Shown here: one piece after another, positions 41,483 to 49,688 of the stretch
Numbering within the stretch: position 1 is the first letter of the stretch
How the letters are laid out: each line of letters begins with the position of its first letter
Assembly (NCBI RefSeq): GCF_003344865.1
Contig: NZ_CP031165.1
Span: forward strand, 3,849,910-3,913,909
Source: Euzebya pacifica
Lineage (GTDB): Bacteria > Actinomycetota > Nitriliruptoria > Euzebyales > Euzebyaceae
DNA length: 64,000 nucleotides
Direction: 5' to 3'
The notes under the pieces: generated by a model
Databases searched by the model: none
What the model saw: the letters and a program-made list of their open reading frames with translations, nothing else
Told to the model about the DNA's origin: nothing
Made by a program: the position numbers and the translations under genes

Positions 41483-44143
41483 TCAGGCGATGCGCCTCGA
41501 CGGCGTCGACGGTGCCGATCGGGTGACCAGCCACATCACCACGCCCACCACGAGTGGCAAACCGAGGAGCAGCCCGAGGACGGGCCACCAGGCGACGACC
41601 ATCGTCGGGCCCTCCGACGTGCTCGCCGACGCACCGGCCCGATACAGCAGCAGGCCCGCAGGGACGCCGAGGACGGCGGCCAGCCCCGAGTGGTAGGCGG
41701 CCTGCAGTCCGTGGAACCGACGTCGGGTGCTCGGCCCGGCACCGACGGCCGACAGGATGGCGAGGTCACGGTCGGACTCCGTGGCAGCGAGGGCCGTGGT
41801 GATCCCCACGACGAGGAGCGCCACCACGATGGCTGCAGCCACCGCGACGAGGTTGCCGTCGGGCCCGCCGGGGTCCGCAGCCACGCGGTACGGCGTCTCG
41901 ACCTGGACCATCCTGTCCCCGTAGAGGTCCTCGCCGTCGACCTCGTCGTGGGTCAGCAGCCGCGGCAGGACCACGACGGTGGCCCGGAGCGCGTGGTCCA
42001 GGTCGGCATCGCGTGCGGTGGCGGGAGGGACGAGGACCACGCGACCGATCGGGTTGGTGTCGGTCTCGACGGCCAGCAGGCTGATGTCGTCGCCGAGCGG
42101 CGTGCCCGTCGGGACGCCGTCGCGGGCCTCCCGCGTGAGGGGGTGTGCCACCAGGCGGGCCGGTCGGGCGCCGGCGTCACGCTGGTCGCCCGTCATCAGG
42201 CCCGGCTGGACCAGCTCGACCAGGTCGCCGTCGCCCAGCGCCTCGGTCGCCTGCGTGGGCAGGTCGAGTCGAGCGAGGACCTCGTCGGTGGCCAGCACGG
42301 TGCGACCCTGCCCGGGGGCGTACCCCGATGGGCCGGGCACGTCGTCGAGCACGGTGACCCCGACCGGCTGCTGGCCCTCGGCGAACACGTAGGACAGCTC
42401 GAACCGGTCCGCTGGCGGCACGGGCAGGTGGTCCACGACGTCGTCGGTGTGGTCGGCGGTGGCGGGCAGCTGGACGCCGTCGACCCAGGGGCCGAGGAGG
42501 ATGAGGGTGGGTGGCCCGGCCGTGTTGTCCGGTTGCCCCCAGCGAGCCTCGTCGGTCGCGGCCGCCGTCACGGCCAGGGTCGGTAGCATGACGACGACGA
42601 CGAGCGCGGCGACGGCCGCCCCGGAGCGGGTTCGCTGACGGTCGGCGTCGCGGACGGCCAGCCGCAGGACCGGGGACAGCCGGTCGGCGAGCCGGCCGCC
42701 GAGCCCCAGCAGGGGCACCCCGAGGGCGGCGACGCCCGTGACGAGCATGCCGACACCGAGCACGAAGGTGGCCTCCCGCGCGATTCCCCGGCTGCCGGAG
42801 CCGGTGGCCGCAGCCGCGATGACGGTCACGCCGAGCGCGGAGCACAGGGCCGCGGCCGGTGTGACCCAGCGTGGCACCCGTCCGAGGGGCAGCCGCCCCT
42901 CGAGGGCCGTCGACGCGCTGGTCCGTGCGAGGGTTCTGGCGGGCCATGCGGCCGCGAGGACGGCAGCAGCCACGCCGACCGCTGCCGGGCCGAGCAGGTC
43001 CAGCGGTCGCATGACGATGTCGGGGACGACACGTGAGGTCATGGCCTCCATCAACGGGCGCACGAAGCGGGCGACGGGGATGGCCGCGAGCACGCCGATG
43101 ACGCTGGCCGCGATCCCGAGCACGGCCGCCTCGACCATGACAAGGGTGCGGACCTGACCGGGGGTGGCACCTCCGCCTGCCGACAGCAGGCCGAACTGGC
43201 GCAGTCGCCGGCGGGTACCGGTAGCGAACGCCGCTGCCGCGACGAAGGCGACCTGGATGCCCAGCAGCGCACCGACCGCGGAGCCGACGAAGCTCGGGCT
43301 CTCGACGATCCGGCGGGGCAGGGACGGGCTGTCGGTGGACAGGGGCTGGGCCCCCGGGACGATCATGCTCCGGCCGTACTCGCTGTCGATGCCCGCCCGC
43401 TCGGCGTCGAAGACCTGGCTGAGCCGCACCGCGTCGTCGGGCGTCGGCGTGTCCACGAGCCATCCGGTCGGATCACCGAGCGTTCCCTCCGGGAGGACGG
43501 CGAGGTCCGTGAGGTACCTGCTGGGCTGGGTGACGGTGCCGACGACAACGACCTCGCCGACATCGGGCAGGTCGACGGTGGCACCGACGTGGGCGTCCAG
43601 CCGCTCGAGCAGGGGTGTGCTGAGCAGCACCTCACCGGCGCCGGGCACCGATCCGTCGCGGAGGAACAGCCCTTCCGCGAGCGGGTCGTCGAGGTCGACC
43701 GCGACCAGCTGCACCCCGGTGTCGGTCCATCGTTCGGCGATCGGCATCAGCGCGCTGCCGCGGGCGGTGTCCTCGACGATGCTGGGGACGGGCCGCAGGT
43801 CGGGGACCACGGGCGGCGCACCGCGCACCTCGAGGTACACCTGTTGCAGGTCGTCGGGCAGGTCATCGAACGTCAGCGTCGGGGCTGACACCTGGATACG
43901 GGCGTCGGCCACGGTGCCGACCTGGTCGACCAGCCACGACCGGTCCGGGACGTCGGTGGATCGGGCACCGATGGCGACGACGGTGGCGGCCATGACCACG
44001 AGGCCGATCATCGCCACGACGAGCAGGTGGCGCCAGCCGCCACCGCGCACGGTACGACGACCCAGGCGGGCGATCGCGAGCAGGCGGTTGGGACGGGTAC
44101 GAGGCGCAGCCGACACCGCACCGCCGACGGACGTCGCGGTCAT
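41483..44143 (-). CDS. ABC transporter permease of the FtsX/MacB type (two FtsX domains)
   Basis: The 886-aa protein has an N-terminal membrane helix (about 38-62), a large extracellular part, an FtsX domain near 285-440, more membrane helices near 450-530, a second extracellular part, and a C-terminal FtsX domain (about 740-880). The FtsX signature is visible in FGLLSAGGGATPGQVRTLVM and AILSAVGAGPSTRRRFHGLQ. This double layout is typical of actinobacterial MacB-like exporters of peptides or lipoproteins. Its start overlaps the stop of the ATPase gene (ATGA). Confidence 0.94.
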   Translation of the reverse strand: MTATSVGGAVSAAPRTRPNRLLAIARLGRRTVRGGGWRHLLVVAMIGLVVMAATVVAIGARSTDVPDRSWLVDQVGTVADARIQVSAPTLTFDDLPDDLQQVYLEVRGAPPVVPDLRPVPSIVEDTARGSALMPIAERWTDTGVQLVAVDLDDPLAEGLFLRDGSVPGAGEVLLSTPLLERLDAHVGATVDLPDVGEVVVVGTVTQPSRYLTDLAVLPEGTLGDPTGWLVDTPTPDDAVRLSQVFDAERAGIDSEYGRSMIVPGAQPLSTDSPSLPRRIVESPSFVGSAVGALLGIQVAFVAAAAFATGTRRRLRQFGLLSAGGGATPGQVRTLVMVEAAVLGIAASVIGVLAAIPVARFVRPLMEAMTSRVVPDIVMRPLDLLGPAAVGVAAAVLAAAWPARTLARTSASTALEGRLPLGRVPRWVTPAAALCSALGVTVIAAAATGSGSRGIAREATFVLGVGMLVTGVAALGVPLLGLGGRLADRLSPVLRLAVRDADRQRTRSGAAVAALVVVVMLPTLAVTAAATDEARWGQPDNTAGPPTLILLGPWVDGVQLPATADHTDDVVDHLPVPPADRFELSYVFAEGQQPVGVTVLDDVPGPSGYAPGQGRTVLATDEVLARLDLPTQATEALGDGDLVELVQPGLMTGDQRDAGARPARLVAHPLTREARDGVPTGTPLGDDISLLAVETDTNPIGRVVLVPPATARDADLDHALRATVVVLPRLLTHDEVDGEDLYGDRMVQVETPYRVAADPGGPDGNLVAVAAAIVVALLVVGITTALAATESDRDLAILSAVGAGPSTRRRFHGLQAAYHSGLAAVLGVPAGLLLYRAGASASTSEGPTMVVAWWPVLGLLLGLPLVVGVVMWLVTRSAPSTPSRRIA

Positions 44144-44898
44144 CGCTGCAGCTCCGCGGTCAGCGTGTCGTTGGCCTGGGTGGTGGTCGACTGGCTGGCA
44201 GGGCGGTCGCCGGTGATGGAGTCGATGCGGCCGTCCCGCAGGCGCACGACCCGGTCAGCCCAGGCCGCTTGCGCCGCGTCGTGGGTGACCACGAGCGCGG
44301 CCGCGCCGTCGTTGCAGCGGTCGCGCAGCAGACGCATCACGGCCTCGGCGGTGACCTCGTCGAGGGCGCCGGTCGGTTCGTCGGCCAGCAGCAGCCGGCG
44401 GCTGCCGATCAACCCGCGTGCCACGGCAACGCGTTGCTGCTCGCCGCCCGACAGCTCGTCGGGGTAGCGGTCGACGACGTCGGGGTGCAGGACCTCGCTG
44501 AGGATCGACACCGCTGCAGCCCGTGCCTCGCGGACCGAGACCCCGTCGAGCTCCAACGGCAACGACACGTTCTCCGATGCCGTGAGGGTCGGCAGGAGGT
44601 TGCCGTGCTGGAAGACGTAGCCGACGTGGCGCCGACGCAGCTCTGCCAGCCTGGCCGGCCTGCAGGTCGACAGGTCCTGGCCCTCCACGACCACCGCTCC
44701 CCTGCTGGGTTGGTCGAGGCCACCCGCGAGGTTCAGGAGGGTGGACTTGCCCGAGCCGCTGCGGCCCATGACGGCGACGAGCTCGCCGGCCCGGACGTCC
44801 AGGTCGACGTGGTCGACCGCGGTGACGGCGGTGCTGCCGGCACCGTGGATGCGGGTCACGTCGTGCATGCGCAGCACGACCGGTCGGTCGGTGATCAT
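44140..44898 (-). CDS. ABC transporter ATP-binding protein (LolD/MacB type)
   Basis: The 252-aa ATPase has a Walker A motif (GRSGSGKST), a Q loop (GYVFQHGNLLPTL), the ABC signature LSGGEQQRVAVARGL, a Walker B block (LLLADEPTGALDEVT) and the H loop (LVVTHD). The ADEPTGALD form is characteristic of the MacB/LolD group that pairs with FtsX-type permeases. It lies between padR and the permease, overlapping each by 4 bases, so the three genes form one translationally coupled operon. Confidence 0.97.
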   Translation of the reverse strand: MITDRPVVLRMHDVTRIHGAGSTAVTAVDHVDLDVRAGELVAVMGRSGSGKSTLLNLAGGLDQPSRGAVVVEGQDLSTCRPARLAELRRRHVGYVFQHGNLLPTLTASENVSLPLELDGVSVREARAAAVSILSEVLHPDVVDRYPDELSGGEQQRVAVARGLIGSRRLLLADEPTGALDEVTAEAVMRLLRDRCNDGAAALVVTHDAAQAAWADRVVRLRDGRIDSITGDRPASQSTTTQANDTLTAELQR

Positions 44899-45491
44899 CG
44901 GGTGCCCCCCTTGGGCGCGAGTGGTGCGGTGGTGTGGGTGCTCGTGACGGGTCTGTCGGTGGCGGGATCGGCGCGGTGGCCGTTGCCGACGGCATCGAGG
45001 CGTTGCTCGGCGAGGTCCAGCCAGTCCAGCTCTGCGCGGCAGGTCAGGATCAGCCGGTCCAGCTGTATCGCTTCCGCCAGCACCGGCGGCTGCTGGGCCT
45101 TGCGCCTGGTCTGGGTCTGGAGGACTCGCATCGTGGCATCACGCTGGGCGGCGATCACGCCCCGGGGGTCGTGGCCGGGCGTGGCGACGGCGAGGAGGAT
45201 CTTCATGACGACCTCGTCCCTGCCCTCCAGGCTCCGTGCAACCGGTTCGGCCAGCCAGCGGGTGAGGTGCTCGCGGCCGGTGGCGGTGATGGCGTAGGAG
45301 CGTCGCTCCTCGTCGTCGGCGTCGACCTCCTCCACCAGTCCGTCGCGTTCGAGGCGTTGCAGTGAGGTGTAGACCTGTCCGATGTTGAGCGTCCAGGCCC
45401 CGCCGGTGGCGTCCTCGAAGTCGGTCTTGAGCTGGTATCCGTAGCCGGGTGCGCTGGCGAGGAGTGCCAGCAGCCCGTCCTTGACGCTCAT
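44895..45491 (-). CDS. PadR-family transcriptional regulator
   Basis: The 198-aa protein from ATG 45491 has the PadR winged-helix domain (SVKDGLLALLASAPGYGYQL, then GGAWTLNIGQVYTSLQRLER and DGLVEE). A C-terminal helical dimerisation region (about 100-170) follows. PadR proteins usually repress an adjacent transporter operon until a toxic compound is bound. It is the first gene of the padR-ATPase-permease operon, and a promoter with an overlapping palindrome lies upstream. The open frame upstream of 45491 covers that promoter and is rejected. Confidence 0.95.
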   Translation of the reverse strand: MSVKDGLLALLASAPGYGYQLKTDFEDATGGAWTLNIGQVYTSLQRLERDGLVEEVDADDEERRSYAITATGREHLTRWLAEPVARSLEGRDEVVMKILLAVATPGHDPRGVIAAQRDATMRVLQTQTRRKAQQPPVLAEAIQLDRLILTCRAELDWLDLAEQRLDAVGNGHRADPATDRPVTSTHTTAPLAPKGGTR

Positions 45492-45521
45492 GGGTGATCC
45501 CCTGTCGATGCCGTGCGGTCC

Positions 45522-45575
45522 GTATGGATACCGCGCATGCATCCACAGTATGCATACCAGGTATGCCGGGTGCAA
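45522..45575 (-). promoter_or_regulatory. padR operon promoter with embedded operators
   Basis: On the minus strand TTGCAC (45570-45575) and CATACT (45547-45552) form a near-consensus sigma-70-type promoter with a 17-bp spacer. The spacer contains the perfect palindrome GCATACC-T-GGTATGC (45552-45566). It overlaps a second palindrome, GTATGCATAC (45548-45557), that covers the -10. A third short dyad, GTATGGATAC, lies at 45522-45531 downstream of the start point. PadR autorepression at these sites is the simple reading. Confidence 0.82.
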
Positions 45576-45607
45576 GGAGTTGTTCGCGGACGCCCTTCCG
45601 GTGGGTG

Positions 45608-46450
45608 TCAGCCGCCGGTGATCAGGGCACGGAGCTCGTCGTGCACGGCTGGCGGCGAGGCCAGGAAGTCCGTGGTCACGGTGGTCACCGGGTTGCCCTC
45701 GACATCGGTGACCCGGGCGCCGGCCTCCAGCACGATCGTCAGCCCCGCAGCCACGTCCCACGGGCTCATGCCACCGGCCCATGACGCGTCGATGACCCCG
45801 GTGGCGACGCTGGTGAGGTCAGCCACCGAGCAGCCCTGCATGCGGGTGCCGAGCGCGTTGCCGACCAGCGCGAGGTAACCGGCGCGCATGCGATCCGGGC
45901 CGCCCCAGGCCTCGGGGGCTCGCGCCGTCAGCGCGTAGCACATCAGCGTCCGGTCGACCCGGTCGACGGTCGAGGCGTGGATCGGCACGCCGTTGCGCGT
46001 GGCGCCCATGCCTCGGGCAGCGCTGAACAGGGTCCCGTGGCGAGGCATCACGATCACGCCGACCAGCAGCTCGTCGGCGGGGCCGGCCAGGCCGATCGAC
46101 ACACCCCAGTCCGGCAGGCCCTTGAGGAAGTTGGTCGTGCCGTCGATGGGGTCGACGTACCACCGACGCGCACCCTCGGTCGGCACCGACGTCGGGCCCG
46201 TCCCCTCCTCCCCCACCACGGCATCCTCGGGAAACGCCTCGACGAGACGTCGCTTGACCAGCGCCTCGACCTGGCGATCGGCCTCGCTGACCAGGTCGGC
46301 GTGGCCCTTCTCCTCGGTGGCAACCCCTCGGTGGTACCAGCTCATGGCGAGGTCACCGGCCTCCACGGCGATGGCCGTGGCCACCCCTCGCGCGTGCTGC
46401 AGCGCGGGGGCGTCGGTGCGGGCGGGGGCGGGGCTGGAGGTGCTGCTCAC
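45608..46450 (-). CDS. Inositol monophosphatase family protein
   Basis: The 280-aa protein has the metal-binding motifs of the family: VVGEE, WYVDPIDGTTNFLKGLP and MSPWDVAAGLTI. The substrate may be inositol phosphate, a sugar phosphate or pAp-like nucleotides; the motifs do not separate these. In actinobacteria such enzymes can supply inositol for mycothiol and phosphatidylinositol. It lies 12 bp downstream of ispG on the same strand, so the two are probably co-transcribed. The start is ATG 46450. Confidence 0.95.
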   Translation of the reverse strand: MSSTSSPAPARTDAPALQHARGVATAIAVEAGDLAMSWYHRGVATEEKGHADLVSEADRQVEALVKRRLVEAFPEDAVVGEEGTGPTSVPTEGARRWYVDPIDGTTNFLKGLPDWGVSIGLAGPADELLVGVIVMPRHGTLFSAARGMGATRNGVPIHASTVDRVDRTLMCYALTARAPEAWGGPDRMRAGYLALVGNALGTRMQGCSVADLTSVATGVIDASWAGGMSPWDVAAGLTIVLEAGARVTDVEGNPVTTVTTDFLASPPAVHDELRALITGG

Positions 46451-46462
46451 TGGCCCCGCAGG

Positions 46463-47632
46463 CTAGCTGACGACGGCGGGGGAACCGTCGCCACGCTCGG
46501 CGCGGATCTCCTCTGCCATCTCGTTGGCCATGTAGACCAGCGTCTCGACGATCTCGTCCTCGGCGACGGTCCACAGGACCTCGCCCTTCTTGAGGATCTG
46601 GCCCTTGCCCTTGCCGGCCGCGACGCCGAGGTCGGCCTCGCGGGCCTCGCCCGGTCCGTTGACGACGCAGCCCATGACCGCGACGCGCAGCGGAACGTCG
46701 ATGCCCTCGAGCCCCTTCTGGACGTTCTCTGCGAGGGTGTAGACGTCGACCTCGGCCCGACCGCAGGAGGGGCAGGACACGACGTCGAGGCCGCGCTCGC
46801 GCAGGTGCAGGGCCTCGAGGATCTCGATGCCGGCCTTGACCTCCTCCACGGGGTCGGCGGACAGCGACACGCGGATGGTGTCGCCGATGCCCTCGCTGAG
46901 GAGGGCGCCGAGGCCCACGGCGGACTTGACCCGGCCGGTCTTGAGGGGCCCGGACTCGGTGACGCCGAGGTGGAGGGGGTAGTCGGTCTGCGTGCTGAGC
47001 AGCCGGTAGGTCTGGATCATCGTCCACGGGTCGGAGTGCTTGACGGAGATCGCGATGTCGGTGAAGTCGACGTCCTCGAGGATCTTCACCTCGTCCAGGG
47101 CGCTCTCGACGAGGGCCGCAGGGGTCACGCCGCCGTGCTTCTCCAGCAGCCGCTTCTCCAGCGAGCCGCCGTTGACGCCGATGCGGATCGGGATGCCGGC
47201 GTCCTTCGCCGCGTCACCGATGACCTTCACCTTGGAGGTGTCGCCGGCCTTGTGGATGTTGCCGGGGTTGATCCGAACCTTGGCCACGCCCGCCTCGATG
47301 GCCGCCATCGCGTACTTCCACTGGAAGTGGATGTCGGAGACCACGGGGACGGTGGACTGCTTGGCGATCGCCGCCAGGGCGTCGGCGTCCTCCTGCCGGG
47401 GAACGGCGACGCGCACGATGTCGACGCCGGAGGCGTTCAGCGCGGCGATCTGCTGCAGGGTGGCGTTGACGTCGTGGGTCGGTGTCGTCGTCATCGACTG
47501 CACGCTGATGGGCGCGCCGCCGCCGACCTTGACACCGCCGACGTCGATCTGGCGGGTCTCTCGACGGACGGGAGGGGTGAGGTGCTCGGGCGGAGCGGGA
47601 GCGGTGGACAGGACCGGAAGCGACGTGACCAT
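46463..47632 (-). CDS. ispG: 4-hydroxy-3-methylbut-2-en-1-yl diphosphate synthase (IspG/GcpE)
   Basis: The 389-aa protein has the TIM-barrel part with [40 protein letters not shown] and VRINPGN. The C-terminal iron-sulfur domain has the three cysteines in SCPSCGR and [10 protein letters not shown], with the Glu ligand in GPGEA. It acts late in the MEP isoprenoid pathway, whose dxr gene also lies in this window (50.9 kb). Start ATG 47632; the longer frame to 47686 is not needed for family coverage. Confidence 0.97.
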   Translation of the reverse strand: MVTSLPVLSTAPAPPEHLTPPVRRETRQIDVGGVKVGGGAPISVQSMTTTPTHDVNATLQQIAALNASGVDIVRVAVPRQEDADALAAIAKQSTVPVVSDIHFQWKYAMAAIEAGVAKVRINPGNIHKAGDTSKVKVIGDAAKDAGIPIRIGVNGGSLEKRLLEKHGGVTPAALVESALDEVKILEDVDFTDIAISVKHSDPWTMIQTYRLLSTQTDYPLHLGVTESGPLKTGRVKSAVGLGALLSEGIGDTIRVSLSADPVEEVKAGIEILEALHLRERGLDVVSCPSCGRAEVDVYTLAENVQKGLEGIDVPLRVAVMGCVVNGPGEAREADLGVAAGKGKGQILKKGEVLWTVAEDEIVETLVYMANEMAEEIRAERGDGSPAVVS

Positions 47633-47750
47633 GGTGTCCACCAACCTACCCACATCCGTCCGAGTGCCACTCGTCCGCCACGCCACCGTTGTCCACAGGT
47701 CGAGGGCGATTTCTCGGCCGACGGGCGCGCGGATCGGTCAGGGTCGCCCC

Positions 47751-48401
47751 ATGGACCATTCACCCCACACCACCGAACCCGTTTGGGAGGACCAGCACCA
47801 GCTGCTGGCCGACCTGGCCGTCGGCGACCTGCGCGACGGCCTCGACATCCGCCCGACCATGGTGGCCTTCGACGCCGCCGGCTCGCTGTTCCTCGCCACC
47901 GTTCGTCCGTTCGACAAGGGCCGGCACCACGACGCCATCATCGAGGTGGGCGCCCTGGCCATGGCCCTCCGCGCGAACCGACTGGCCATCTCCCTCGGCG
48001 GGCGCGCGTGGTCCCGGGACGACCCGATCCCGCCGGTGCTGCCCGACGTCGGCGACCTGCGCCAGCGGGTGCTGGTCGTGCACAGCGTCGAGGCAGCCGC
48101 CGGCCGGCCCGAATGCCGCACGACGGTGTGGCCGGTCCGAGGCGAGCGCGGGGACGACGACGTGTCGCTGGGCGATCCCGTGGCGTCCGACGACGGGGTC
48201 GGCTGGGTGATCGATGCCATGTCCATCATGGTCGACCCCCGCAACCAGGAGGACGTCGATGAGGAGGAGATCGGCCAGCAGGTCATCCGCTGTGACCGGC
48301 TGGGCCACCAGCTGGCCTGGTCCGGCCCCGGGCTGGTCCGGCTGGACCGGGCGATGACCGCCCACTTCGGCGGCCCCTGGCTGGCCGGCGAGGCCGCGTG
48401 A
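47751..48401 (+). CDS. Hypothetical protein
   Basis: I do not recognise this 216-aa protein. It starts at ATG 47751 with MDHSPHTTEPVWEDQHQLLA. It looks like a soluble alpha/beta protein with strand-like segments AGSLFLATVRPF, RLAISLGGRAW and RVLVVHSVEAAAG. The C-terminal part is acidic around EDVDEEEIGQQV and ends in a helix with DRAMTAHFGGPWLAG. No signal peptide, membrane helix or catalytic motif is obvious. It diverges from ispG and is followed by the phosphoesterase gene 43 bp downstream. GC content and codon use match the neighbours, so it is likely a real gene. Confidence 0.75.
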   Translation: MDHSPHTTEPVWEDQHQLLADLAVGDLRDGLDIRPTMVAFDAAGSLFLATVRPFDKGRHHDAIIEVGALAMALRANRLAISLGGRAWSRDDPIPPVLPDVGDLRQRVLVVHSVEAAAGRPECRTTVWPVRGERGDDDVSLGDPVASDDGVGWVIDAMSIMVDPRNQEDVDEEEIGQQVIRCDRLGHQLAWSGPGLVRLDRAMTAHFGGPWLAGEAA

Positions 48402-48444
48402 TCCTCGATTGGCTGTGACTGCGCCGGTGTGGTGACGTGGGGGC

Positions 48445-49434
48445 GTGCGCACCGCCCCCGCCAGAGCACACCTCGCCCTCCTCCTGCCGTGGGGCGTCTT
48501 GCTGTTGGCCCGTGTCCCGGTGGTGGGCGAGCTGGTCGGGATCCTGCTGCCGGTGATCGGGCTGGCCGCGGCCTGCGCGGGGGTGTGGTTGCACCTGCGA
48601 TGGCGGCGCTCGACGAGGCCGGGTGGTCCGCCCAGCCCGGTGGTCGTGACCGCCGCGAGCCTCGCGTTGGCCTGCGTGGCCGGGACCGTGCTGCCGTGGA
48701 CACCCCTGGACCTGCAGCCCCCGCGCGGGCAGGCGGTGGAGATCGTGTCGGCGAACCTCCGGTCGGCCAACGACGGTGATGCCGCGACCGACGAGCTGCT
48801 GGCCACCGGTGCCGACGTGCTGGTCACGGTCGAGACGCCGGTCCTGGCGATCGAGGGGTTGCAGGCGGTGTACCCGTACACCTCGACCGCGCTGCCCCGA
48901 CGGCTGGGCGGGGTCAACGTCTGGTCGCGCTTTCCGCTGCAGCGGCTGCCCGACCTCGACGGGCTGCAGGAGGCCCGGTCAGTCGTGGTCCGGGTCGAGG
49001 CCCCCTCCCCCTTCGTACTCGTCGCCGTGCACCTGCCGCGGCCGTGGCCGACTGCGCGGGGCCTGGTCGGTGACGCCCCGCACCCGACCAGGTACGAAGC
49101 TGACCTGCTGACGCAGCGACGGCTGGCCGAGGCCCTGGCGGCAGGGCTCGAGGCAGTCGACGGGCCGGTGGTCGTCGCCGGCGACATGAACCTCAGCGAC
49201 CGTGGCTACGGCTACCGGCAGCTGACCGGGGTGGTCGACGACGTGATGCGGTCGACCTGGGCGCTGCCGACGTCGACGAAGCCGCTGTTCCTGCCGCTGC
49301 GGCTGCGGATCGACCACCTCATGGTCGGCGGCGACTGGTGCGGTCGCAGCCGAGGCCGCATCCCCCTCCCCGGCAGCGACCACGACGCCATCAGCGCCAC
49401 GATCGGCCCCTGCCCCTTCACCCCGACGGGCTGA
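48445..49434 (+). CDS. Membrane-anchored endonuclease/exonuclease/phosphatase (EEP) family protein
   Basis: The 329-aa protein has two or three N-terminal membrane helices (about 8-50 and 68-85). An extracellular EEP domain follows with VEIVSANLRSANDGD (motif with Asn), VLVTVETPV (metal Glu), VAVHLPRPWP, VVVAGDMNLSD (Asp/Asn) and a final RIDHLMV plus PGSDHDAI (Asp-His). All catalytic motifs are present. EEP proteins cleave phosphodiesters in DNA, RNA or lipids; with this topology the catalytic domain faces outside. The start is GTG 48445. It is convergent with the rseP gene. Confidence 0.9.
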   Translation: MRTAPARAHLALLLPWGVLLLARVPVVGELVGILLPVIGLAAACAGVWLHLRWRRSTRPGGPPSPVVVTAASLALACVAGTVLPWTPLDLQPPRGQAVEIVSANLRSANDGDAATDELLATGADVLVTVETPVLAIEGLQAVYPYTSTALPRRLGGVNVWSRFPLQRLPDLDGLQEARSVVVRVEAPSPFVLVAVHLPRPWPTARGLVGDAPHPTRYEADLLTQRRLAEALAAGLEAVDGPVVVAGDMNLSDRGYGYRQLTGVVDDVMRSTWALPTSTKPLFLPLRLRIDHLMVGGDWCGRSRGRIPLPGSDHDAISATIGPCPFTPTG

Positions 49435-49450
49435 CAGCGGGGCCACCGGC

Positions 49451-49506
49451 CAGCGGCGTGCGCGGTCCCAGCGTGCCGACCGCCCCCAGCGGCGTGTGCG
49501 ATCCCC
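49451..49506. repeat. Imperfect 20-bp direct repeat in the EEP/rseP convergent gap
   Basis: CAGCGGCGTGCGCGGTCCCA (49451-49470) and CAGCGGCGTGTGCGATCCCC (49487-49506) match at 17 of 20 positions. They lie in the 254-bp convergent gap, which holds no gene or clear terminator that I can see. Confidence 0.5.
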
Positions 49507-49688
49507 ATCCTCCTCGGCCGTCCAACGCACCCACCCTCACCCAGCGTGTCCGATACCCGGCCACTCAAGGCTGGCAATCGACACAGCGGCCGACCCCGTG
49601 CGCCTTCCCCACCCTCCACAGCCGCCCAACGCACACGCCAGCCCGAGCCGACGAGCCGCTCGAGCCGGACGAGGCCCCCGACCGGCGG

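Noticed and set aside
49435-49688. Small gene or tRNA in the EEP/rseP convergent gap
   Set aside because: Open frames there are Arg/Pro-rich shadows and no cloverleaf is visible.
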